Source: UBA5239 sp031548025 (lineage in GTDB: Bacteria > Verrucomicrobiota > Lentisphaeria > Victivallales > Victivallaceae). Taken from it: 64,000 nucleotides of DNA. This document shows, in pieces, positions 26,311-34,849 of this stretch (position 1 is the first letter of the stretch; the number at the start of each line of letters is the position of its first letter). A program made the position numbers and the translations under genes. The stretch is taken from the NCBI GenBank assembly GCA_031548025.1, contig JAVBRM010000032.1:11931-75930 (forward strand), given 5' to 3'. Under the pieces are notes generated by a model. That model saw only the letters and a list, made by a program, of their open reading frames with translations, made no database searches and was not told the DNA's origin.

Positions 26311-27003
26311 TCAAGGATTCAGTTTCGAAACTTCGGCCAGGTCTTCGAGGGTGGTCAGCCAGTCGTTGAAATGTTTGCACTCGCGACGAATTTTCGTCAG
26401 CCCGATATCCTGGGCGATCAGCACTCCGCACAGGGGTTTCTGGTAGGCGGAGCCGAAAAGCCTGCGGAGCCGGTGCGACGGCGCGGTAACCGGGCTGTTG
26501 TTGATGTATTCCGGAGTCGGATAGGATTCGCGGATCTTCACCAGCTCTTCCAGATGCGGCCGGGAGTCGACATTGGGAGAAATCATCGCGGGATCGCTGA
26601 ACAGCAACGCTTCGAATTCATGAACTTGCAGATAGGGAATAAAGTGCCCGGTATCGATAAATATTTCCAAGCGGTCGTTCATGCCGCGCAGCGACTGGCT
26701 CATCGAACGCTCGATATGTTCGGCCCACTTGAGCGGATCGGGGTATTTTCCGCCGTGTTTGCCGGGGGTATTCTCCGGCAGACCGTATAAATCCAGCATG
26801 GTGGTGCAGTAAGAAGTGGGATCGTCGTAAATACACCCGGCGATCTCATCACGGACGCGCTCCCATCCCCATTTGGTCACCCCGTGCAGGAGATTGAAGT
26901 GAAAACGCAGCCCTTTCGGGTAAAAATACGGCCCGAGCACCCGCTTGACAAAATCCCGTTCAGTTTCACCTTCGACCACGACCTGAACTTCCACAAAACT
27001 CAT
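26311..27003 (-). CDS. DUF4276-family (Toprim-like) protein, partner of AAA ATPase
   Basis: 230 aa. EGETERDFVKRVL near the N-terminus is a Toprim-like acidic motif; MLDLYGLP and IPYLQVHEFEALLFSD are hallmark segments of DUF4276. The start overlaps the ATPase stop (ATGA), and the family is commonly encoded next to such ATPases. The pairing resembles two-component OLD/PARIS-like arrangements in which an ABC-type ATPase controls a Toprim effector, but DUF4276 is not the PARIS effector family (DUF4435). The function here is inferred only: phage defence or DNA maintenance. It is the last gene of a three-gene run. Confidence 0.8.
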   Translation of the reverse strand: MSFVEVQVVVEGETERDFVKRVLGPYFYPKGLRFHFNLLHGVTKWGWERVRDEIAGCIYDDPTSYCTTMLDLYGLPENTPGKHGGKYPDPLKWAEHIERSMSQSLRGMNDRLEIFIDTGHFIPYLQVHEFEALLFSDPAMISPNVDSRPHLEELVKIRESYPTPEYINNSPVTAPSHRLRRLFGSAYQKPLCGVLIAQDIGLTKIRRECKHFNDWLTTLEDLAEVSKLNP

Positions 27004-28094
27004 GGCCGCCCTCCGAACAGATCCTTGTCCCAGATATCGCCGAGTTTATAATTTTCCAGCCATTTTTCGAGGGACTTGCTGTCCAGCCGGTGAAATTCAC
27101 TGCAAAAATGTTGTTCGTCGTCGACCAGCCTTTCCAGTACCACCACATCTTCCGGCGTGAACTCGTCGACCAGAGTCTTGGACTGAGTCGCCAGGATGAT
27201 CTGTGAATTGGCGGAGGCCGCCTTGATCATGGCGCCCAACATCCGGACGGCGGCGGGATGCAATCCCAGTTCCGGCTCGTCGACCAGGATCAGACGCGGT
27301 TGCATTTCCGCCGGTTGCATCAGCAGAGTCGCCAGAGCGGCGAAACGCAGCGAACCGTCGGAGAAATAGGTAGAGCTGAAACGCGCATTCGACGACACTT
27401 CATGCCAGTCCAGACGGTTCTGCTCCTGGTTCAAACGGAGCGGCTCCAATTCAAAGTCTTTGAAATAAGGCATGATCAACTGAATCGTCCGGACAATCCG
27501 GCGGTAACTCTGCGGCGAACGTTCCTTGATTACCAGCAGATATGGCGCGAGGTTGGCGCCGTCGCCCAACAGGCAAAGATTGTCGTGGATATAATGAGGC
27601 GGCCGCATTTTCGAAGTTTCGTGGAACTGAAAAACCTGCCAGTTTTTCAGCAGGTCACCGGTTCGGCGGCATAATTTATTGCGCAGCTTGTTGCCGGAAT
27701 CGTGATACAGATGCGATTCTAAGTGTCCGGCCCCCAGTTGATAGTTTTTCCCATCCTGAACAATTTTTTCTTCCACAAACACCAACCCGCCGTCACTGTT
27801 CTGCTTCAGGATAAATGAATACTGGATATTCTCGCCGCCGAGCTCCAGATGCAGTTCACAATCGATGCCGTAATTGTTGTTGCCGTAAAAGAAGAATCCC
27901 GGAAAAGTCCCTTGCAGTCCGGCATATTCCTGCAGCCGGCAGCCGCTGATGGCCTCCAGCATCTTGAAGAAATTGACGAAATTGGACTTGCCGGCGCCGT
28001 TGGCTCCGATCATCACGTTCAAGTTGGTCATTACCAGGTCGAGTTGCTGAATCGACTTGAAATTCTTCAACTTGATTTTTTTCAGATAATCCAT
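27000..28094 (-). CDS. AAA (ABC/SMC-like, AAA_21) ATPase
   Basis: 364 aa. N-terminal LKNFKSIQQLDL leads to the Walker A GANGAGKSN (about residues 32-40). An ABC-like signature FSDGSLRFAAL and Walker B LILVDEPELGLHP follow, then a switch segment ILATQSKTLVDEF. This is the SMC/OLD-type ATPase fold used in many two-gene defence systems. There is no nuclease domain in the protein itself; the Toprim-like partner is the overlapping downstream gene. Only 3 bp separate it from the upstream phosphatase gene, so all three may share one transcript. Confidence 0.85.
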   Translation of the reverse strand: MDYLKKIKLKNFKSIQQLDLVMTNLNVMIGANGAGKSNFVNFFKMLEAISGCRLQEYAGLQGTFPGFFFYGNNNYGIDCELHLELGGENIQYSFILKQNSDGGLVFVEEKIVQDGKNYQLGAGHLESHLYHDSGNKLRNKLCRRTGDLLKNWQVFQFHETSKMRPPHYIHDNLCLLGDGANLAPYLLVIKERSPQSYRRIVRTIQLIMPYFKDFELEPLRLNQEQNRLDWHEVSSNARFSSTYFSDGSLRFAALATLLMQPAEMQPRLILVDEPELGLHPAAVRMLGAMIKAASANSQIILATQSKTLVDEFTPEDVVVLERLVDDEQHFCSEFHRLDSKSLEKWLENYKLGDIWDKDLFGGRP

Positions 28095-28097
28095 AAC

Positions 28098-29534
28098 TCA
28101 GTTTTCCGTATTTTCATAAGGAGCGGAAATAATCACCATGGTCTGGTCGTCGCTGAGGTTTTCCGGATCGGCCTCAAATGCCTCGACGTCAGCCAGGATG
28201 GCCTCCAACACTTCCTTAGGCGATTTTTTCTGCAGCTCAACTTCCTTGAAAACCCGTTTCAGACGGTCGATTCCATATTCTTCTTCTTCCCGGCTCAGAG
28301 CCTCGGTAATCCCGTCGGTAAACAGCAGGAATGTCGTCCCCGGCTCAAACTCCATGCATATGGAGTCGAACTTGGCAAACTCCGACGGCAAAATCCCCAG
28401 TGCCGTACCGTCCGGATTGACACAGCGGAGGTGGTTGCGGACAAATGAGATCATTTCGGTATGTCCTGCCCGGCAATATTCGATCAGCGAATTGCGTTTG
28501 TCGATCAGACAACAGGCCAGGGTCACGAAAAGGTCGTCGTCCGAATCCCGGTAGAGGTTCCGGTTAAGCTCGTGCATCAACTCTTCAAGCGTGGTGAAAT
28601 GGTTGACAATCGACCGGATAAAACTCCGGGTCATCGCCATCAACATACAGGCGGGAACGCCCTTTCCGCAAGCATCGGCAATCACCACCAGCAGCCGGTC
28701 GTCGTCAATGGCGATGAAATCATAAAAATCACCGCTGACCTCTTTGGCCGGGCGCGAAGCCGCTTCGATCTGAAACTTACCCCATTCCGGGAATTCCCTG
28801 GGAATCAATGAGGCCTGGAGACGCCGGGCGAAATGAAGCTCCTGGTTGATACGCTGCTGTTCGCTCAGATTGTTGTACGCCTTGACTACGTTCTGAGTCA
28901 AAATTACCTGCGGCGAAATACCGCGAAGCCGGTTAAACTGTTCCGCCGTAAACGGTTCGCCGTTCTTTGAGTTCACCGCGCAGATTACTCCGGTCAGCAC
29001 CGCGTCGCGTACCAGCGGCACGATGATTACGGATTTGACGGAGTCGGCATTTGAGCCGAATTCTTCCAGCCGCGGGTCATTTTCAGCGCGTTCGATCAAA
29101 AGCGGCTCATGCCGGGCGGCGGCTTCTCCGATCAGCCCTTCATTGAGCCTGATACTCTCGCGGCGCAACAGATCGATGATATATTTGGGCTTGGTCATGA
29201 TATAACCGGTCCCGCCGTGAACCAGCGGATAAGCCCCGGAAATCCCCAGCACTTTCAACCGCTCATCCACCCAGCCGTAAATACAGGTGGATTCCGCTTC
29301 GATCATGTCCGCGATATAACGGGCGGTAATCGCCATTGAGTCATCAATGTCCCCGATCCGCTTCAAGCTGCGGGCGAAATGGTTAAGAAAATTGCTGACC
29401 TCCGCCTTCTGATGCATCAGTTCGCGCAATTTATCCAACAATCCGAATACCCGGTTGTACTGGAATGACATCAAAATCGCCATTACCAGTACCACCAGTA
29501 TAAATATTACAATTACCGTTATCGGTATAAACAT
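28098..29534 (-). CDS. Membrane-anchored GAF-PP2C (SpoIIE/RsbU-type) serine phosphatase
   Basis: 478 aa. One N-terminal membrane helix (about 3-22), a short coiled-coil linker, a GAF domain (about 60-215) and a SpoIIE/PP2C phosphatase domain (about 255-470). Metal-binding motifs are visible: EVSGDFYDF, IADACGKGVPA and SDDQTMVI. Such proteins dephosphorylate anti-anti-sigma factors in partner-switching pathways. No anti-sigma or STAS gene is nearby in this window. AGGA precedes the ATG by 7 nt. It is immediately upstream of the ATPase and DUF4276 genes; whether that is functional or only cotranscription is open. Confidence 0.88.
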   Translation of the reverse strand: MFIPITVIVIFILVVLVMAILMSFQYNRVFGLLDKLRELMHQKAEVSNFLNHFARSLKRIGDIDDSMAITARYIADMIEAESTCIYGWVDERLKVLGISGAYPLVHGGTGYIMTKPKYIIDLLRRESIRLNEGLIGEAAARHEPLLIERAENDPRLEEFGSNADSVKSVIIVPLVRDAVLTGVICAVNSKNGEPFTAEQFNRLRGISPQVILTQNVVKAYNNLSEQQRINQELHFARRLQASLIPREFPEWGKFQIEAASRPAKEVSGDFYDFIAIDDDRLLVVIADACGKGVPACMLMAMTRSFIRSIVNHFTTLEELMHELNRNLYRDSDDDLFVTLACCLIDKRNSLIEYCRAGHTEMISFVRNHLRCVNPDGTALGILPSEFAKFDSICMEFEPGTTFLLFTDGITEALSREEEEYGIDRLKRVFKEVELQKKSPKEVLEAILADVEAFEADPENLSDDQTMVIISAPYENTEN

Positions 29535-29569
29535 TTAGCCATCCTGAAAAAACTTTAAAAATATCGACT

Positions 29570-29738
29570 TGAGCCAGTTTCAAGAATACTTTTGGGAGAT
29601 TCTTTTGATGATTCAGCGAGTAATTTTGAAGATTTTGAGATGCTTCAGCGTAGCAGCGCTACGTTAAAAGCAGCTCAAGGTTTTCAAAATTACCGCTAAA
29701 GCCCAAAAGAGCCCCAAAATATTTTTGAAATTGGCTCA
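29570..29738. repeat. 169-bp near-perfect palindrome (fold-back element)
   Basis: The left arm begins TGAGCCAGTTTCAAGAATAC and the right arm ends as the near reverse complement (AATATTTTTGAAATTGGCTCA). Matching continues through TAATTTTGAA, TTGAG.TGCTT and CGTAGC to a centre at about 29656 (CGTAGC-AGC-GCTACG). It fills most of the 276-bp gap between the phosphatase start and the chagasin-like gene. There is no ORF and no transposase. It may be a MITE-like or REP-like element or a very stable RNA hairpin. Confidence 0.7.
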
Positions 29739-29810
29739 CTCTATAAACTGCCTCCTGAACCCTCAAAAATCAAACGAAAAATCAAATTCTTAATAAAAAA
29801 ATCCGCAATA

Positions 29811-30212
29811 TCAGTTCGGCAGTACATAAATCGTATAGTTTGCCCTCTGAACCGGCTCAACATCTTTTTCCCAGGGACGGACGTAAATCATTTCCAACTC
29901 CCCTTTTCCCGGGGCAGTTCCTTCGATCACCACCCGCCGCATTCCGGGTACGCCGACCATCCCATTTTTTGATTCCGGCGGAATGAATTTATTCTCCAAA
30001 ATATTGAATACGCGCAGATCGCAGAGAAAAATCTGCCAGTTATAACCGGTAGTGGGATTTTCTTCCAGAGTGATGACATATTTTTCGCCCGGACGTAAAC
30101 GGATTTCGTTGCCGGCTCCGCTCCCGAATTCACTCCCGGCCCCCGACTGTTTACAACCCGCCACAAACATCAACAACGGCAAGGCCGCCAATAACATAAA
30201 CTGTTTCACCAT
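29811..30212 (-). CDS. Chagasin-like (I42) cysteine-protease inhibitor, probable lipoprotein
   Basis: 133 aa from the ATG at 30212, where AGGAGG lies 8 nt upstream; the longer frame to 30266 lacks such a site. The N-terminus MVKQFMLLAALPLLMFVAGC is a lipoprotein-type signal with the Cys at residue 20. The mature domain has NPTTGYNW and MIYVRPWE, two inhibitory-loop motifs of the chagasin family that block papain-like cysteine peptidases. The likely location is the periplasm or outer surface. It may protect against host or self proteases. It stands alone, divergent from the FAD oxidoreductase gene. Confidence 0.85.
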   Translation of the reverse strand: MVKQFMLLAALPLLMFVAGCKQSGAGSEFGSGAGNEIRLRPGEKYVITLEENPTTGYNWQIFLCDLRVFNILENKFIPPESKNGMVGVPGMRRVVIEGTAPGKGELEMIYVRPWEKDVEPVQRANYTIYVLPN

Positions 30213-30401
30213 TTCATAATCCTCCTGTTTCCATCCATAATCTATCATGGATAATAAAAAAATCAATAAAAAAAGTAAACTTGCCTCCGGGCGTGGCCGT
30301 CCATTTAAACCTTTTTTAATTATGGGATACCTGAGTAGTTTTTCTCTGAGTGCGGTGTTATATTGTTTTGAGAAAGAACCAGTCAGATCGGAGCAATAAA
30401 T

Positions 30402-31712
30402 ATGATTGTATGCGATAAAAATTCTTATGATGTGATTGTGGTTGGCGGCGGACCTGCCGGTTGCGCCGCCGCTGTTGCGTCAGCACGGGAGGGCGCAAGA
30501 ACACTGCTGATTGAACAAACCGGGGCATTGGGCGGCATGGGAACTTCCGGACTTGTCCCGGCATGGTGCCCGTTTTCCGATAAAAAAAGAATTATCTATG
30601 GTGGAATTGCCGAACGGGTATTCAAAGAAAGCAAAACGTTTATGCCTCATGTGCCGGAGAGTCAACTGAACTGGGTTCCAATCCACACCGAGAAATTGAA
30701 AATCATTTATGATGATTTGGTTACAGAGCATGGTGTGGAGGTGCTTTTTCATACTTTTCTGGCTGAAGTCAGAACCGCCGGCGGTATGATAGAGTGTATC
30801 CGGGCAGCCAATAAATCCGGGTTGACGGAGTACAAGGCTTCGGTATATATCGATTGCACAGGCGATGCCGATCTGGCCGCCTGGGGCGGAGCGGATTTTC
30901 ATAAAGGAGATGGATCTACCGGAGAACTTCAGCCGTTGACGCATTGCTTCAAGCTGGCAAACGTCAATATGCAGGCATTCAGGAAACTCAACCTCAGCAG
31001 TTGCGCGGAAGGAAGCCTGATTGCAAAAATCGTCAATGACGATAAATATTCCCTGATTACAGACTCACACCGCTGCTGCTCGGTTGTCGGCCCCGGCATA
31101 CTCGGCTTTAACAGCGGACATATCTTCAATGTGGACGCAACCGATCCTCGTGCCATGTCGCAGGCCATGATGACAGGACGGAAAATCGCCGGCCAATTTC
31201 ATGCGGCGCTGCAGGAATATGCCACAGAGGCTTTCGGAGAGAGCTACCTGGTGGATACCGCACCGTTGATGGGGGTACGTGAGACCCGGCGAATTATTGG
31301 AGATTATATCCTTACTGCCGAGGATTATAAAAACAGACAGACCTTTGAAGATGAAATATGTCGAAATGCCTATTATCTCGATCTCCACGAAACACTTGCC
31401 GAGGATAAAAAAGCGCTGGGTGATGTGAAGCCGGAAAAATCCTATGAGTATGCTCCCGGCGAATCGCATGGTATCCCTTACCGGTGTCTGGTGCCGCTCA
31501 AACTGCATAATGTCCTGGTCGCCGGGCGCGCAATCTCTACGGATCGCCTGGTCAATGCCAGTATCAGGGTTATGCCGGTTTGCCTCGCAGTGGGAGAAGC
31601 CGCCGGTATTGCCGGTGCTATGGCGGCGGCTGAACATATCAGCCCCCGTGATGTAAACACAAAACTTCTTCGAAATAAACTGCGCGAAAATGGCGCATAC
31701 CTGCCGGAGTAA
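30402..31712 (+). CDS. FAD-dependent oxidoreductase (FAD_oxidored family)
   Basis: 436 aa. The dinucleotide-binding GGGPAG (residues 15-20) follows SYDVIVV. TLLIEQTGALGGMGTSG is the family signature near the ADP-ribose end. VYIDCTGDADLAAWGGAD and VGEAAGIAGAMAA complete the PF12831-type pattern. There is no signal peptide. CGGAG precedes the ATG. The gene is 5 bp before an alpha/alpha-barrel-like gene, so they likely act on the same substrate. A second member of this family at 59695-60975 is coupled to a GH31 gene. The electron acceptor and substrate are unknown. Confidence 0.85.
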   Translation: MIVCDKNSYDVIVVGGGPAGCAAAVASAREGARTLLIEQTGALGGMGTSGLVPAWCPFSDKKRIIYGGIAERVFKESKTFMPHVPESQLNWVPIHTEKLKIIYDDLVTEHGVEVLFHTFLAEVRTAGGMIECIRAANKSGLTEYKASVYIDCTGDADLAAWGGADFHKGDGSTGELQPLTHCFKLANVNMQAFRKLNLSSCAEGSLIAKIVNDDKYSLITDSHRCCSVVGPGILGFNSGHIFNVDATDPRAMSQAMMTGRKIAGQFHAALQEYATEAFGESYLVDTAPLMGVRETRRIIGDYILTAEDYKNRQTFEDEICRNAYYLDLHETLAEDKKALGDVKPEKSYEYAPGESHGIPYRCLVPLKLHNVLVAGRAISTDRLVNASIRVMPVCLAVGEAAGIAGAMAAAEHISPRDVNTKLLRNKLRENGAYLPE

Positions 31713-31717
31713 ACGTT

Positions 31718-32944
31718 ATGGATAAAGAAAAATTAATAGAAAAGTTCCAAAGTGAAAAATTCCACTTGATGTTCCAGGATAATTACCGAAGCATTATGGA
31801 ACGATTTCATACGGACGGTTTTTTCCCTGAATCCTTGAACGGCGTATATCCGGGAATGTTTCCGAGGACAATCGGCGCCTTGACTCGCTTGCTGATCTGC
31901 ACCGGAGAGCTGGAATTGCTTGAAAAAAGCATTGGCTGCTGTATAGCCGCCATGAAAAAGGCCGGTATGGAATATGTCCCTCATGTCATCGGCAAGGCGA
32001 AAAACGGTTCTTTTTATATTCATGACGATATTTGCCAGATTGATGGACAAGCCCATTTGATTCTCGCTTGGGCCTTGCTTGCTCTTGAACGGAATAATAC
32101 TCGTTTTGAGGATGATACGTATGAATTTATCGTACGGTTGATGAATCGTACGGTATCAGCTGGTTTCCTGGGGAGCTGTACAAAATGGCGATGCGAACCG
32201 GGGGTAATCTTGAATACGCATTTGGAGCATTCCCGGGAATGGAACATGTGGATCGCATATGATTTTTTATCCAATTCATTTGTTGCCGCGGCTTTATCCA
32301 ATATGATCGAGGTGGCCCAAAGGCGTGGCGATGATGCGACCGCGAATCAATGGAGTCAAACCTTGAAATTTCTGGAAGCCAATATTCATGAAGTCATGAC
32401 TTTTGAGCATAATGGAAAGAGGTGTTTCTGCGAAATGCTTTTGCCGACCGGGAGAGCTCCGGAAGTTTTTCCCGGACTAAGCTGGTTAAACCTGGCGCCG
32501 ATACCTTCCGGCTGGAACAACTATGACCCTCAGATATTGGCCAACACCATTGATCTGTGGCATGAAAGAGCACAAATCGACTGGGACGGTCCTCCGATAA
32601 CGGCGTGCGAGGTGAATTTCAATATGGAATCGGCCTGTAAGTGGAATGGTCCCCCGGAAATGGGGTGCGAATGGAGTACTCGCGGTCATAACAATCAGAC
32701 CTATGGTAAAATGCTCGGTTGGGATTTGCTTTATTGTGTAAAAACCGAAGATTACCGGCGGGCTTATGACATGCTTGACTTTCTCGAACAGGTCAACACT
32801 GGAAAGCTGTATTCCGAAATATTCACTTACAAACCAAGTTTGAAAAAGTGGATGTTGCGAGATGCCGGCAATGGCGAACAAACCGCATGGTTGTGCTGGT
32901 CATTGGTTGAATCGCGAATCATTCTTGGCCTTACCCCTTACTAA
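31718..32944 (+). CDS. Putative alpha/alpha-barrel (six-hairpin glycosidase-like) protein
   Basis: 408 aa, no signal peptide. The spread of helices with aromatic and acidic residues (GVYPGMFPRTIGALTRLL, IHDDICQIDGQAHLILAWAL, REWNMWIAYDFLSNSF) resembles six-hairpin glycosidases such as GH63, GH78 or GH105-like proteins. I cannot assign a family or catalytic residues. It is 5 bp after the FAD oxidoreductase and ends 14 bp inside the 3' end of the convergent TetR gene. A cytoplasmic sugar-processing role is inferred. Confidence 0.6.
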   Translation: MDKEKLIEKFQSEKFHLMFQDNYRSIMERFHTDGFFPESLNGVYPGMFPRTIGALTRLLICTGELELLEKSIGCCIAAMKKAGMEYVPHVIGKAKNGSFYIHDDICQIDGQAHLILAWALLALERNNTRFEDDTYEFIVRLMNRTVSAGFLGSCTKWRCEPGVILNTHLEHSREWNMWIAYDFLSNSFVAAALSNMIEVAQRRGDDATANQWSQTLKFLEANIHEVMTFEHNGKRCFCEMLLPTGRAPEVFPGLSWLNLAPIPSGWNNYDPQILANTIDLWHERAQIDWDGPPITACEVNFNMESACKWNGPPEMGCEWSTRGHNNQTYGKMLGWDLLYCVKTEDYRRAYDMLDFLEQVNTGKLYSEIFTYKPSLKKWMLRDAGNGEQTAWLCWSLVESRIILGLTPY

Positions 32945-33539
32945 TACTATTCTTGAAATCCCGCCGGCCTTTCTCCGTCAGCATCGGGTAGATGGAGGCC
33001 CAGGCCCGGAAACGAAAGCCCGTTTCCCCGATGCCGAGCTGTGCCTCGATCAGACTCTGCTCATTCCAGCGGGCTTTGATCAGATAGAAATTATGGATAA
33101 AGGCATCGTGCTGGCCTTCAAATCCTTCCGGCTGCATAACGCCCGCCTTGCAGAGTGCTTTCAGTGTTTCCCCCCAGAACAACATGTTCATTTCAAAAAC
33201 CTTCCGCTGGATGTCCCGGACCGTTTGACTGATTTGCGCCAGCCGCTCAAAATCCTTGAAATAAAAAGTGTCTTCCGCTCCGGATTCCGCAATAAGTCTG
33301 ATCCAGGTATCCAGCTCTTCCAAAGTCCGGCACGGAGGAGCGGGTGTATACCGGCTGAACATGTCCAGGATAACAGCTTCCGCCAGGCTCTCCTTTTTCT
33401 TGAAGTGGTAGGTCAGGTTGCCGACGCTGATCTTCAGGGCATTCGCAATATCCCGCATGGCGACTTCGTCATACGGTCTTTCCTGAAACATTTCGCGGGC
33501 TGTTTTTATGATTTCATCCCTTACATTTTTGATAGCCAT
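32931..33539 (-). CDS. TetR-family transcriptional repressor
   Basis: 202 aa from the ATG at 33539 with AAGGAAA upstream; a frame starting at 33572 is less likely. The HTH is VAMRDIANALKISVGNLTYHF (about residues 27-47), followed by KKKESLAEAV. The C-terminal ligand domain is helical. It is divergent from the four-gene operon starting at 33676. Two tandem palindromes lie in the shared intergenic region and are the likely binding sites. Such repressors usually respond to small hydrophobic or toxic compounds, which fits the detoxification-like operon. Confidence 0.9.
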   Translation of the reverse strand: MAIKNVRDEIIKTAREMFQERPYDEVAMRDIANALKISVGNLTYHFKKKESLAEAVILDMFSRYTPAPPCRTLEELDTWIRLIAESGAEDTFYFKDFERLAQISQTVRDIQRKVFEMNMLFWGETLKALCKAGVMQPEGFEGQHDAFIHNFYLIKARWNEQSLIEAQLGIGETGFRFRAWASIYPMLTEKGRRDFKNSISKG

Positions 33540-33572
33540 ATAATCAATTTTCCTTGATTCAATAAAAAGCAT

Positions 33573-33601
33573 TTGACATTTTAGTACATTCGTGCTATTT
33601 T
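33573..33601 (+). promoter_or_regulatory. Promoter of the SDR/RidA/amidohydrolase/PNPOx operon
   Basis: TTGACA (33573-33578), a 17-bp spacer and TATTTT (33596-33601). The spacer holds the first TetR-type palindrome. Confidence 0.55.
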
Positions 33602-33616
33602 AGTACTCACGTGCTA
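33582..33616. promoter_or_regulatory. Two tandem TetR-type operators
   Basis: TAGTACATTCGTGCTA (33582-33597) and TAGTACTCACGTGCTA (33601-33616) share the form TAGTAC-N4-GTGCTA, an imperfect inverted repeat, at a 19-bp period. The first lies in the promoter spacer and the second over the start region. The period places both on nearly the same DNA face. Confidence 0.65.
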
Positions 33617-33675
33617 ATATAACCATAAATGGCGATCATGTCAAACAAAAAATATCAAAAAAAGGAGCTGCAAGC

Positions 33676-34377
33676 ATGGAAAAACGAACTGTACTGATTA
33701 CCGGCGGCAACAAGGGATTGGGATATGAAACGGCAAGGCGCCTGAAAGAATTGGGATACACAGTCTATATCGGCGTCCGTGATCCCAAGCGGGGAACGGA
33801 GGCGGCGGCGGCATTGGGCGTAACATACCTTCCGCTTGATGTCACAGACGATGCCTCCGTTATGGCGGCGGCGAACAAATTCAGCGAACTCGAAGGACGG
33901 CTGGACATCCTGATCAACAACGCAGGAATTTCCGCCCCCATGAAAAAAGCCGCCGACCTTACGGCCGCGGATGCGCAGACCGTATTCGCCACGAACGTCA
34001 TCGGTCCCGTACGTGTCATGCACGCATTCATCCCGCTTCTGGAAAAATCGGCACATCCGGTAATTGTCAACGTATCCAGCGGCCTGGGGTCCTTCGCGCT
34101 GGTCCATGACCAGAGCCGCGCCGAATCGAAAATTCCGACACCGCTTTACTGCGCGTCCAAAAGCGCTTTGACCATGCTGACCGTACAATACGCCCGCGCT
34201 TTTCCGAATATGCGCATTAACGCAGCCGACCCCGGCAGCACGTGCACAGACCTGAACGCGCATCAGGGACATCAGACGGTCACCGAGGGAACAGACGCTA
34301 TCGTAAAATTGGCGACACTGCCGCCCGATGGACCAACGGGCACATTCATGGACCGTTCCGGCATCGTCCCGTGGTAA
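33676..34377 (+). CDS. Short-chain dehydrogenase/reductase
   Basis: 233 aa, classical SDR. Cofactor loop TGGNKGLG (9-16), NNAG (81-84), catalytic Ser135, Tyr158 and Lys162 (YCASK). An AAAGGAG site precedes the ATG. It is the first gene of a four-gene operon under TetR control and the only one without an export signal. The family reduces carbonyl groups such as quinones, ketones and aldehydes. Its substrate is unknown; with the following genes, a role in clearing a reactive carbonyl compound is plausible. Confidence 0.9.
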   Translation: MEKRTVLITGGNKGLGYETARRLKELGYTVYIGVRDPKRGTEAAAALGVTYLPLDVTDDASVMAAANKFSELEGRLDILINNAGISAPMKKAADLTAADAQTVFATNVIGPVRVMHAFIPLLEKSAHPVIVNVSSGLGSFALVHDQSRAESKIPTPLYCASKSALTMLTVQYARAFPNMRINAADPGSTCTDLNAHQGHQTVTEGTDAIVKLATLPPDGPTGTFMDRSGIVPW

Positions 34378-34391
34378 AAGGAGGAAAAATT

Positions 34392-34832
34392 ATGCATACA
34401 TTTTTCGCTGTGACTATCGCTACCACCCTGCTTATTTTGTGCGGCGTGGGCTGTACCGCTCTGCTGGAAAGGAAAAACTACGCAAAGCTGGGCCCCGTCG
34501 GCGGGCCGTTTTCCCATGCGGTCAAGCATGGAAACGTCCTGTATATTTCCGGCATGACGGCCTACGGCACCGAGGCGCAGGGAAAAAGCATGGCGGAACA
34601 AGCGAAGGCAATATGGGCAAAAATCGGCACCATAGCACAAGCCGAAGGTACCGACCTGAGTTCCCTGATCAAAGTTACGATGTTCATCACCGATTTCAAC
34701 CAGGCACAGGAACTCAGGGAGGTGCTGAACAGTCAATACAACGGTCAATTTCCCGCCAGCTCGCTGGTTGAAGTAAGCAAGCTATTTTCACCCGAAGTCA
34801 ACATCGAGATCGAAGCCATATTTGGTTTATAA
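34392..34832 (+). CDS. Exported RidA/YjgF-family protein
   Basis: 146 aa from the ATG at 34392, behind AAAGGAGG. A hydrophobic leader (TIATTLLILCGVGC) looks like a lipoprotein or secretory signal. The rest is a RidA domain (GPFSHAVKHGNVLYISGM, DLSSLIKVTMFITDF, VEVSKLFSPEVNIEIEAI). RidA proteins hydrolyse reactive imines/enamines and normally act in the cytosol. The usual active-site Arg of RidA near the C-terminus (IEIEAIA-type end with Arg before) is not obvious, so enzymatic activity is uncertain. It lies 14 bp after the SDR gene. Confidence 0.8.
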   Translation: MHTFFAVTIATTLLILCGVGCTALLERKNYAKLGPVGGPFSHAVKHGNVLYISGMTAYGTEAQGKSMAEQAKAIWAKIGTIAQAEGTDLSSLIKVTMFITDFNQAQELREVLNSQYNGQFPASSLVEVSKLFSPEVNIEIEAIFGL

Positions 34833-34849
34833 ACTAAGGAGTAAACAAA

